Assembly (NCBI GenBank): GCA_036170795.1
Contig: JAVHPX010000040.1
Location: 1-10,698, forward strand
Length of the DNA: 10,698 bases
Direction of reading: 5' to 3'
DNA from: UBA8515 sp036170795
Lineage (GTDB): Bacteria > Patescibacteriota > Minisyncoccia > Phycocordibacterales > UBA9973
Position numbers and translations under genes: made by a program. The stretch's first letter is position 1. Every line of letters starts with the position of its first letter. Below the pieces are notes generated by a model. That model made no database searches. It saw only the letters and a list, made by a program, of their open reading frames with translations, and had not been told where the DNA came from. This document shows positions 4,896 to 10,698 of the stretch, in pieces.

Positions 4896-5234
4896 TTACT
4901 GTAATAAGACTGAGACTTTTGCTAAAATTTCATTTATTTCAGATTCTTTGAGTTTACCATCTTTCTTTTTGATTCTTTCTTTTATATCTATAGACCTGAT
5001 CTGGTCAACTAACACAAAAGATTTCCCTTTCGGACCTTCTATGGCTACTTCAAAAAAATAATCTTTATGTTTAGTAGTCATAGGACAAGCCAAAACTAAA
5101 CCAGAAAAAGAATTATATTCTACTGGTGAAATTACAACAGCTGGACGCAATCCTGATTGCTCATGTCCTTTTGTTGGAGGAAAATTAATCCATATTACAT
5201 CCCCTCGCTCTATTGTTTCTGATTTTTTTACCAT
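4896..5234 (-). CDS. mazF: MazF/PemK-family toxin (mRNA interferase)
   Basis: The product has 112 residues, the usual length. It contains the family blocks GDVIWINFPP (11-20), GLRPAVVISP (28-37), LACPMTTKHKDYF (48-60) and KSFVLVDQIRSID (71-83). Arg30 and Thr53 correspond to the catalytic Arg and Thr of characterised MazF enzymes, which cut single-stranded RNA at short sequences and so stop translation. It overlaps mazE by 7 bases (ATGGTAA), so the two are translated together. No residue needed for activity appears to be lost. The preferred cleavage site cannot be read from the sequence. Confidence 0.93.
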   Translation of the reverse strand: MVKKSETIERGDVIWINFPPTKGHEQSGLRPAVVISPVEYNSFSGLVLACPMTTKHKDYFFEVAIEGPKGKSFVLVDQIRSIDIKERIKKKDGKLKESEINEILAKVSVLLQ

Positions 5235-5470
5235 ACCTCTTTCCCTCTTGATTTATCGTCCGGCCACACGAGTTTGTGTTTACCATTCTTGGTAATACTT
5301 TTCACTAATTGTTCTAAGGTATACTTAGGACGATTAGAAGTAATAATTATTTGATTTCCTAATTGTTCAAAACCCACAACAGAACCTGCCTGCCAATTAA
5401 GATTCTCGGCAAATTCATTCGGTATACGAACCGCTAGGCTATTCCCCCATTTTTGTATCTTTGTGGTCAT
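5228..5470 (-). CDS. mazE: MazE-like antitoxin (SpoVT/AbrB fold)
   Basis: The 80-residue product has the N-terminal swapped-hairpin DNA-binding fold at 1-47, with the typical KIQKWGNSLAVRIPNEFAE block. The C-terminal tail (48-80), ending WPDDKSRGKEVW, should be flexible and bind the MazF dimer. It neutralises MazF and, with it, should repress its own promoter. The ATG at 5470 lies almost exactly where transcription should start from the promoter at 5477-5504, so the message is probably leaderless. The pair sits between ligA and the remnant before gatC, as an insertion would. Confidence 0.92.
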   Translation of the reverse strand: MTTKIQKWGNSLAVRIPNEFAENLNWQAGSVVGFEQLGNQIIITSNRPKYTLEQLVKSITKNGKHKLVWPDDKSRGKEVW

Positions 5471-5476
5471 ATTATA

Positions 5477-5504
5477 AGTATATACAATGTAGACACTATG
5501 TCAA
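5477..5504 (-). promoter_or_regulatory. mazEF promoter with candidate operator palindromes
   Basis: On the minus strand TTGACA (5499-5504) is followed after 16 bases by TATACT (5477-5482), and then 6 bases to the ATG of mazE. Two palindromes lie within it: GACA-CTA-TGTC (5492-5502) overlaps the -35 box, and GTATATAC (5478-5485) overlaps the -10 box. That position suits autorepression by MazE or MazE-MazF. The -35 box begins 6 bases after the ligA stop codon. A second hexamer, TATAAT at 5471-5476, touches the ATG and would be too close to serve as a -10 box for mazE. Confidence 0.6.
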
Positions 5505-5510
5505 GAGTAT

Positions 5511-7586
5511 CTAAAATATCTTTAAAAATTCACTTTCATTTACAATTTTAACTCCGAGTTTAATAGCGTCGTCGTATTTACTGCCGGGGTCAGTGCCAGC
5601 GACGACGTAAGTTGTATTTTTAGAGACCGAACTTGAAACTTTTCCACCAAATGATGTGATTTTTTGTTTGGCTTCGTCACGACTCATAGATGAAAGTGTG
5701 CCAGTGAGGACAAAAGTCTGACCTGTAAACTTTCCTCCATTGACAACTTTGACTTTCTCTATCACCACACCATTATCAAGAAGCTTTTTTATAAAAGCAA
5801 TATTCTCTTTATGTGTAAAAAAATTATGAATACTACCAGACACTATTGGACCGATATTCTCTATTTTATTTATTTCAACTTCTTGTGCTTCTATAATTTT
5901 CTCTAGTGTTCCAAAGTGATTGGCAATATCTTGAGCTGTCTGTTCTCCGACATGAAGAATACCAAGAGCATAAATAAATCGCCAAAGAAAAACCTTCTTA
6001 TGGTCATTTATAGATGCTATAATCTTTTCTGACGATTTTACTCCAAAACGTTCAAGTCCTGATAGATCAGAAGACTCCAAAGTAAATAAGTCTGCTGCAT
6101 CACTGATAAGCCCTTCATCTTTCAGACGGTCAAGAATTTTTGGTCCAACTGTATAAATCTCAAAAATATTTACAAAATGTTGCATTCCCCTTCTATTCTT
6201 GGCTGAGCAATTCTTGTTTGTACAGTAGTATGCAACAGATGACAAAGCAGAAGAATGAAAATTTTTATCCATGTCGGAGCCCTTTAGGGTAAAGAGGGGG
6301 AAAATTTTATTCTTCTGCTTTGTCCCAGTTTCTCTTTTTTCAACTTCTGCCCCACATACCGGACAATGCTCTGGCATTTTAAATTTCTTCTCTTTACCTG
6401 TACGCATTTTCACAAGAACTTCAACAACTTCTGGAATAACATCGCCTGCTTTTTGGATAACAACAGTATCACCAATATGAATATCAAGTCGATTTATCTG
6501 ATCCATATTGTGAAGAGTAGCTTTTGATATTGTCGAGCCAGCCACAAGTGTCGGATTAAAATGAGCAAGTGGAGTAAGCACACCAGTACGTCCAACATTG
6601 ACAGTAATATCAGTCACTATTGTTGTAGCTCTTTTGGCTGGATATTTATAGGCAATCATATACTTTGGGGCCTTACCTACAACTCCTAGTATTTCTTGTA
6701 AAGATAGTTCATCTATTGAAATGACAACCCCATCTGTACCATAAGGCAACTTATCACGTACCTCGCCTATCTGATCAATAAAATATGAAACTTCTTTAAG
6801 ATTAGTAATTTTCTTCTCATAAGGTGCTACTTGAAAACCAAGATCTCTAAGATATTTATGTTTTTCTGAATGTTTTTCTAATTTAGTGTCAGCAATTTGC
6901 AATTGAATCAAATCCCAAGCTAAAAAATCTAATTTCCTTTCTTTTACTATTTTTGGATCAAGCTGACGAAGACTTCCTGCGGCAGCATTACGAGTATTTG
7001 CAAAAAGTTGCTTTCCTTGACTCTCTTGTATTTTATTTAAAGAATGCCAGACTCTTTTTGGCATAAGAACTTCCCCTCGAACTTCTATCTCTTGCGGATA
7101 TGGATTCTTTAGTCTAAGTGGAATTGTCTCAATCATTTTCAAATTCTCTGTAATATCTTCACCTATAAATCCATCTCCACGAGTTGAGCCCTCAACAAAA
7201 ATACCATCTTTATAAATAAGTGAAACCGCGAGTCCGTCGAGTTTTAATTCACAAAAATATGTATGCTTAGTATTTAATAACTTATCCATGCGTACTCCCC
7301 ACTCACTAACTTCTTCTATTCCAAAAGCATCATTGAGCGAAAGCATCCTGTGTTCATGTTTAATTTTCTTAAATTTAGACAAAGGTAAACCTGCGACACG
7401 ATTTATCGAGCTATTTTCATCTGTATATTTAGGGTATTCTTTTTCGAGCTTGTGTAATTCACGTGTTAGAGATTCATATATATCATCTGTTACAGTTGGA
7501 TTGTTTTCTACGTGATATTCAAATCTTAATCTAGAAATTTCCTGCCGAAGTTTTTGTATTCGGTTTTTAATCTGAGAATCTTTCAT
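5511..7586 (-). CDS. ligA: NAD-dependent DNA ligase LigA
   Basis: LigA seals nicks in replication and repair using NAD+. Domain order is complete: Ia helices with the NAD-binding Tyr region (about 1-65), adenylation domain with the nucleotide-accepting Lys115 in ELKLDG, OB fold with VGRTGVLTPLA (331-341), zinc finger with Cys408, Cys411, Cys455 and Cys460, helix-hairpin-helix repeats (about 475-605) and a C-terminal BRCT domain (about 613-691). The 691 residues exceed the roughly 660-670 usual for the family. The excess is residues 422-449, exactly 28 codons encoded by a palindromic element (6241-6324) between the two halves of the zinc finger. The gene starts 5 bases after the PilX-like gene and has no Shine-Dalgarno sequence, so it probably depends on the pilin operon transcript. 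Confidence 0.97.
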   Translation of the reverse strand: MKDSQIKNRIQKLRQEISRLRFEYHVENNPTVTDDIYESLTRELHKLEKEYPKYTDENSSINRVAGLPLSKFKKIKHEHRMLSLNDAFGIEEVSEWGVRMDKLLNTKHTYFCELKLDGLAVSLIYKDGIFVEGSTRGDGFIGEDITENLKMIETIPLRLKNPYPQEIEVRGEVLMPKRVWHSLNKIQESQGKQLFANTRNAAAGSLRQLDPKIVKERKLDFLAWDLIQLQIADTKLEKHSEKHKYLRDLGFQVAPYEKKITNLKEVSYFIDQIGEVRDKLPYGTDGVVISIDELSLQEILGVVGKAPKYMIAYKYPAKRATTIVTDITVNVGRTGVLTPLAHFNPTLVAGSTISKATLHNMDQINRLDIHIGDTVVIQKAGDVIPEVVEVLVKMRTGKEKKFKMPEHCPVCGAEVEKRETGTKQKNKIFPLFTLKGSDMDKNFHSSALSSVAYYCTNKNCSAKNRRGMQHFVNIFEIYTVGPKILDRLKDEGLISDAADLFTLESSDLSGLERFGVKSSEKIIASINDHKKVFLWRFIYALGILHVGEQTAQDIANHFGTLEKIIEAQEVEINKIENIGPIVSGSIHNFFTHKENIAFIKKLLDNGVVIEKVKVVNGGKFTGQTFVLTGTLSSMSRDEAKQKITSFGGKVSSSVSKNTTYVVAGTDPGSKYDDAIKLGVKIVNESEFLKIF
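6241..6324 (-). repeat. Palindromic element inserted in frame in the ligA zinc finger
   Basis: GACAAAGCAGAAGAAT (6241-6256) and ATTCTTCTGCTTTGTC (6309-6324) are perfect 16 bp inverted repeats. With one bulged base (6257) the stem continues for 8 more pairs through AAAATTTT, and the centre carries a further CCC-TTTA-GGG hairpin (6280-6289). The length is 84 bases, exactly 28 codons, and it codes for the segment from TKQKNKIFPLF to NFHSSALS that separates Cys411 from Cys455. In ordinary LigA these two cysteines are much closer. It is unlikely to be a terminator because it is inside a coding sequence and translated without a stop. Confidence 0.8.
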
Positions 7587-7591
7587 AAAGA

Positions 7592-8095
7592 TTAATCATA
7601 ATCTACTTTGATAGATCGCTCAACAGTTCTTATATTATTAGAATCACAAAGATTATAACCTCTAGCAAATATAGTCGTATGAACTGGTGATGTTACGGTT
7701 TTAATAATATCAAAATTAAAACAAGGAGAATTAGTCTTAGAATTAGTAGGAGTTACATTAAAAATATTATTATTTGAAGAATCTTTAGCTACCTTAAACG
7801 ACAACAAAATATCACTCGCATCTTTGCCACAATTAAAATTTTGCTTTTTACCATTAGTAATATTTAAAATAACATCAGCATACAAAGCGCATTCAGAAGC
7901 AATATCTGACTGATAAAATGCTACTTCGGAATCACTAGCAAGAGATGACAATATCAAGTGTTTGTAAGTTGTATTGACAAGTCCGACAGAAATCATAGCA
8001 ATAATACTAACCATAATAACAGCAAAAAGAATTGCATAACCACCATTCGTACGAGAACTATTTAAATTAAAATTTTTATATTTATTATTATTCAT
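7592..8095 (-). CDS. PilX-like type IV pilus assembly protein
   Basis: The protein has about 167 residues. A short polar head (MNNNKYKNFNLNSSRTNGG) leads into one long hydrophobic helix (about 20-42), then ALY-D after the Ser/Tyr-rich segment SEVAFYQSDIASECALYAD. This layout matches the PilX-like proteins seen with minor pilins; they lack Glu5 of true prepilins, as this one does. The C-terminal part has cysteines that may form disulphides outside the cell. I chose the ATG at 8095 rather than 8116 because it gives an 8-base gap to the preceding pilV-like gene, whereas 8116 would overlap it by 13 bases. ligA follows after 5 bases. Confidence 0.75.
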   Translation of the reverse strand: MNNNKYKNFNLNSSRTNGGYAILFAVIMVSIIAMISVGLVNTTYKHLILSSLASDSEVAFYQSDIASECALYADVILNITNGKKQNFNCGKDASDILLSFKVAKDSSNNNIFNVTPTNSKTNSPCFNFDIIKTVTSPVHTTIFARGYNLCDSNNIRTVERSIKVDYD

Positions 8096-8103
8096 ATAAA
8101 TTA

Positions 8104-8623
8104 TTATGGTTGCCAATCAAGTAAACTAAAATTTAATGATTTCGAGCGGACTAAGTTACCATTCTGCCACTCGATATTAACTTTAATATCCAATTCACTA
8201 GCACCATTCATAGACATTTTTATTTGTCTTTTAAAATTACTTTGTATATTACCTTTAGGAGTTTTATAAGTATAATAATCCCNNNNNNNNNNNNNNNNNN
8301 NNNNNNNNNNNNNNNNNNNNNNNNNNNNNNNNNNNNNNNNNNNNNNNNNNNNNNNNNNNNNNNNNNNNNNNNNNNNNNNNNNTATTCTTTAAAATATATG
8401 TATCACGATCATTCCTTATGTAATCGATAGCTTCTTCAGCTAAATAATTCGCAGTGATTTCATTATTGGCATATCTAGCAGAGAATAAACCTTTTGTAAT
8501 AAGACCCAATAAAGAATTGACAGCCAATGTCAGGATAAAGACTGCTATTATCGTCTCAACAAGAGTGAACCCTCTTTGCTTGGTTGTATGAACTCTATTC
8601 TTTTGTTTATTAAAAATTTTCAT
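8104..8623 (-). CDS. PilV/GspI-like minor pseudopilin, interrupted by assembly gap
   Basis: The first 80 codons give a class III prepilin: leader of 18 residues ending in Gly, then FTLVETIIAVFILTLAVNSLLG with Glu at mature position 5. After 100 N, the sequence resumes with DYYTYKTPKGNIQS and ends VEWQNG-type sequence (actually NIEWQNGNLVRSKS, then LNFSLLDWQP) and TAA at 8104-8106. That ending, a beta-strand with Glu-Trp followed by a short tail, is typical of these minor pilins. The frame after the gap differs from a straight read through the N block, so the N length is a placeholder. The protein should be processed by the prepilin peptidase at 9853-10665 and join the tip of a pilus or a DNA-uptake pseudopilus. 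Confidence 0.8.
8283..8382. other. Assembly gap (100 N)
   Basis: Exactly 100 undetermined bases, a common placeholder length for scaffold joins. For the surrounding pilV-like gene to be intact, the missing stretch must be a multiple of 3, which 100 is not. Confidence 0.98.
8596..8623 (-). repeat. Direct repeat, copy 1 (pilin leader start)
   Basis: The first 28 bases of the pilV-like gene, coding for MKIFNKQKN, are identical to 9201-9228, the start of the pilW-like gene. See the second copy for the comparison. Confidence 0.85.
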
Positions 8624-8637
8624 TTATTTAGTATAAA

Positions 8638-9228
8638 TTATTTAGTCGAACGCTGAGATGCCATTGTCTGGATTGCAAATGAATAATCTTTCACACCCTT
8701 AACAGTAGCTACTCCTTTCATTATTATATAAACACTCGGCTGTATCTGATCTGTTGAAACATTACCTTTTACATAAAACATTAAATCATCTATAGAAACA
8801 TCTGTGGATATCAAATCAACATCAGAAGGAATACCATTTACAATTTTTGTTCGGCGCAAACTATTCGCATGATCAGGAGAACTACCCTTATAATATATTG
8901 TGTCTATATTCGAACCATTAGTCTTGTCAGCAGAAATAAAACCAATATATTGTGTACCACTAGTAGTATTACAAGTAGCAATGCTTGCAGAAGATGCAGA
9001 ACTTAAACAAGTATAACCACTCCCAGTACGCAATGACCTAGTCATACCCTCAAGAGCAAAATTAACATTATCCATAGCACTAAGTAATGCTTGAGCTTTC
9101 TTGGCAGAATTAGAACTTGTAATAATTGCGCCCATAGCCATGAGCATTATGATCATGAATATCGATGTCGCTACCATTATTTCGATAAGAGTGAATCCAT
9201 TATTCTTTTGTTTATTAAAAATTTTCAT
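8638..9228 (-). CDS. PilW/PulJ-like minor pseudopilin
   Basis: The product has 196 residues. The leader MKIFNKQKNNG is cut after Gly11, giving mature FTLIEIMVATSIFMIIMLMAMG with Glu5. The helix is followed by a Ser/Thr-rich globular domain with two cysteines (about 74 and 86) that could pair. Size and the central beta-rich region fit PilW/PulJ better than PilV. The gene begins 1 base after the FimT-like gene and ends 14 bases before the pilV-like gene, so the set is surely one transcript. No Shine-Dalgarno sequence is seen; translation is probably coupled to the gene before. Confidence 0.85.
   Translation of the reverse strand: MKIFNKQKNNGFTLIEIMVATSIFMIIMLMAMGAIITSSNSAKKAQALLSAMDNVNFALEGMTRSLRTGSGYTCLSSASSASIATCNTTSGTQYIGFISADKTNGSNIDTIYYKGSSPDHANSLRRTKIVNGIPSDVDLISTDVSIDDLMFYVKGNVSTDQIQPSVYIIMKGVATVKGVKDYSFAIQTMASQRSTK
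9201..9228 (-). repeat. Direct repeat, copy 2 (pilin leader start)
   Basis: These 28 bases are identical to 8596-8623. Both copies include the ATG and the first nine codons of a prepilin leader; after them the genes diverge, the pilV-like copy having seven further leader residues. Identity at the third codon positions points to recent duplication or gene conversion rather than selection on protein alone. Confidence 0.85.
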
Positions 9229-9229
9229 A

Positions 9230-9847
9230 TTATTGGACAGTAATTTGACCAGAATTTGATATAGTAATATTTTTTGTATCTAGACTTTTATTATTCTTTA
9301 CCTGAATAATTATTGCTTTGGGGACAACATTTGGACAACTTCCACCAATACAAACTTTATTTATTTCAGGGTTAGGGCGCCTAAAAATAATATCAGCTAT
9401 AGTGTTATTATTTGAGCAATTAGGTTTATCGTTTGGTAATGTGTATATACACGATACTACATCGTCGGTCGTTATATTTAAAGTATCTATTTTTGTATCA
9501 TTTGAATTATAACCATTATTACCTCCATCAACAAAAAGAATAATAGATTTATTTTCTTGATTTTTGGTCTTAGATGAAAAATGAATACCATAAGAATAAG
9601 AAAAAACACCAGATGAGCTATGTACTCCTATGGCATAATTCTGAGTTTTTCTAATAGATAATGATATATCATCTGCTAAATTCTGCAAAGAAATAACTGA
9701 GCGAAAATTACCATAATCAAAAAATGTAAGTCCAGTCACAAGTATAAATATAGCGATGACAACCATAAGCTCAGTAAGCGTCATACCCGATTGCTTATTG
9801 TTAGCAATATAAGAATTTTCTTTTATATTTTTTGAATTTCTATTCAT
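9230..9847 (-). CDS. FimT/GspH-like pseudopilin
   Basis: The product has 205 residues. The leader of 21 residues ends SG, followed by MTLTELMVVIAIFILVTGLTFFDYG, a class III prepilin sequence with Glu at mature position 5 and Met instead of Phe at position 1. The next stretch, LQNLADDISLSIRKTQNYAIG, is the helix-to-core transition common in FimT/GspH, where the Arg/Gln-x-Ala segment precedes the beta-sandwich. The C-terminal domain contains paired cysteines and ends ITISNSGQITVQ, also typical. FimT-like proteins in other bacteria are minor pilins that can bind DNA. It follows the peptidase gene after 5 bases. Confidence 0.87.
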   Translation of the reverse strand: MNRNSKNIKENSYIANNKQSGMTLTELMVVIAIFILVTGLTFFDYGNFRSVISLQNLADDISLSIRKTQNYAIGVHSSSGVFSYSYGIHFSSKTKNQENKSIILFVDGGNNGYNSNDTKIDTLNITTDDVVSCIYTLPNDKPNCSNNNTIADIIFRRPNPEINKVCIGGSCPNVVPKAIIIQVKNNKSLDTKNITISNSGQITVQ

Positions 9848-9852
9848 AAATA

Positions 9853-10665
9853 CTACAAATGGAATAAAGCGACAAGACTAAATATATCCAAATTACACAA
9901 GAAAACTATTAAAGTACTAATGATAAGAAATGGAGCAAAAGGTATCTCTGTCTTCATATTTACCTTTTTACGTGAGAAGAACATAAAAGCAAGCCCAACA
10001 ATAGCTCCAATCCAAAATGATAACGTCACCATAGCAAGTGCAAGCATCGGTCCTAGCATCCAACCAATACCAAGGACGAGCTTGGCATCACCTAGCCCCA
10101 TCCATCGTCCACGTGAGACAAGCCAAAGAAGAGCAAAAGGTAAAGCAAAAAGTGGTCCAGAAATAAGAGCAAGCGGTGATGGAGTTATAAATAGATGACC
10201 AAAACCTGTAGTATTTATAAAGATTGAAAAGAAAGATGCTATTGCATAAACATAAACTAAACCATCAGGAATAACCTTATGTCTGATGTCATATACTGAG
10301 ATGACCATAAGAAGTGAAAAGATAAAAGAAAATAAACTAACAAGAAGTATATATGTATATTGTGAAGATGAAAGTACTGGTAAGAAATGAAATGCAATCA
10401 AAGCAAAGATGAGCCCAGTGCCAAACTCCACAAGCGGATACTGATGCGAGATAGTGCTTGCACAACGACGACACTTGCCTGATTGTATTAGAAAACTAAA
10501 AATAGGAATGAGTTCGTACCATCTGAGAGTATTGTTGCAAGTCATACAAATTGACCTCCCAGTAACGATGGACTTGCCAGTATTAAAACGATAAATAACA
10601 ACATTAAGAAAACTACCAATAATACTACCGAGTAAGAAGATAAAAATAAATACAAGGATATACAT
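9853..10665 (-). CDS. pilD: Prepilin peptidase (type IV leader peptidase/N-methyltransferase)
   Basis: This membrane enzyme cuts the leader of class III prepilins and methylates the new N-terminus. The 270 residues contain the N-terminal GSFLNVVIYR block (17-26), the two zinc-binding pairs Cys40-x2-Cys43 and Cys65-x2-Cys68 of the cytoplasmic methyltransferase domain, and the two catalytic aspartates, Asp126 (VYDIRHKVIPD) and Asp193 (GLGDAKL). Seven or eight hydrophobic segments are visible. It is first in the series, and the three pseudopilins right after it are its substrates. The ATG at 10665 is chosen because the GSFLNV block then stands at the usual distance from the start. A TACAAT hexamer just upstream suggests a leaderless message. 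Confidence 0.95.
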   Translation of the reverse strand: MYILVFIFIFLLGSIIGSFLNVVIYRFNTGKSIVTGRSICMTCNNTLRWYELIPIFSFLIQSGKCRRCASTISHQYPLVEFGTGLIFALIAFHFLPVLSSSQYTYILLVSLFSFIFSLLMVISVYDIRHKVIPDGLVYVYAIASFFSIFINTTGFGHLFITPSPLALISGPLFALPFALLWLVSRGRWMGLGDAKLVLGIGWMLGPMLALAMVTLSFWIGAIVGLAFMFFSRKKVNMKTEIPFAPFLIISTLIVFLCNLDIFSLVALFHL

Positions 10666-10671
10666 ATGTTT

Positions 10672-10677
10672 ATTGTA
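10672..10677 (-). promoter_or_regulatory. Possible -10 box of the pilin operon
   Basis: On the minus strand TACAAT ends 6 bases before the ATG of the prepilin peptidase, so transcription would start at or next to the A of ATG. The -35 region falls at the window edge and cannot be judged. Confidence 0.35.
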
Positions 10678-10698
10678 TCATAAACTAAATAAAATAGT

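Noticed and set aside
6271..6480. Plus-strand open frame inside ligA beginning in the palindrome
   Set aside because: Antisense to conserved LigA sequence; the frame exists only because the palindrome adds an ATG.
8224..8430. Open frames spanning the N block on either strand
   Set aside because: Translation through placeholder N has no meaning; the real gene is the pilV-like one with a frame shift relative to 100 N.
8985..9005. GCAGAAGATGCAGAA in the pilW-like gene, resembling the palindromic-element arm
   Set aside because: There is no matching TCTTCTGC arm nearby, and it codes for a simple Ser-Ala run (SSASSAS) of the protein.
1..10698. Search by eye for CRISPR arrays, insertion sequences, rRNA genes, a DGR reverse transcriptase and template repeat
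   Set aside because: No regularly spaced repeats, transposase motifs, rRNA sequence, reverse transcriptase motif or second copy of the variable region was seen.

Overview
This AT-rich, compact window looks like a chromosome segment of a Candidate Phyla Radiation (Patescibacteria) bacterium, most likely of the Parcubacteria group. I infer this from the very short gaps between genes, the scarcity of Shine-Dalgarno sequences, tRNA genes without an encoded CCA end, the type IV pilin cluster next to ligA, and two small proteins of a kind I associate with this group. In-frame UGA sense codons are not seen. A 100-N assembly gap interrupts one pilin gene.

Plus strand, 1-1287: an initiator tRNA-Met gene, a small HNH endonuclease-like gene whose stop codon lies inside the next tRNA gene (anticodon CAU, structurally odd), a tRNA-Asp gene, and a short membrane-anchored or exported protein of unknown function. 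Everything from 1296 to the right end is on the minus strand.

Minus strand, right to left: prepilin peptidase (pilD-like), a FimT/GspH-like pseudopilin, a PilW/PulJ-like pseudopilin, a PilV/GspI-like pseudopilin broken by the N gap, a PilX-like protein and the NAD-dependent DNA ligase ligA. These have gaps of about 1-14 bases and look like one operon for processing and assembling minor pilins, with ligA at its end. A mazEF toxin-antitoxin pair follows with its own promoter and palindromic sites. Next come a short coding remnant, gatC and gatA (two of the three subunits of Asp/Glu-tRNA amidotransferase; gatB is not here), and a two-helix membrane protein with a HEPN-like cytoplasmic domain, closed by a strong terminator at 2225-2265. 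After a second coding remnant and a near-perfect sigma-70 promoter comes a gene whose C-terminal Trp/Tyr-rich segment looks like the variable region of a diversity-generating retroelement (DGR) target.

The most unusual signals are: (1) short palindromic elements inserted in frame in ligA and gatA, both with arms ending in GCAGAAGA/TCTTCTGC, resembling in principle the Rickettsia palindromic elements; (2) the DGR-like target gene with no template or reverse transcriptase in the window; (3) a CAU tRNA with changes at both partners of the 18-55 tertiary contact and a broken anticodon stem pair; (4) two orphan coding remnants, at 2116-2223 and 4732-4890, at the junctions of gene blocks; (5) several promoters placed so close to start codons that leaderless mRNAs are likely.
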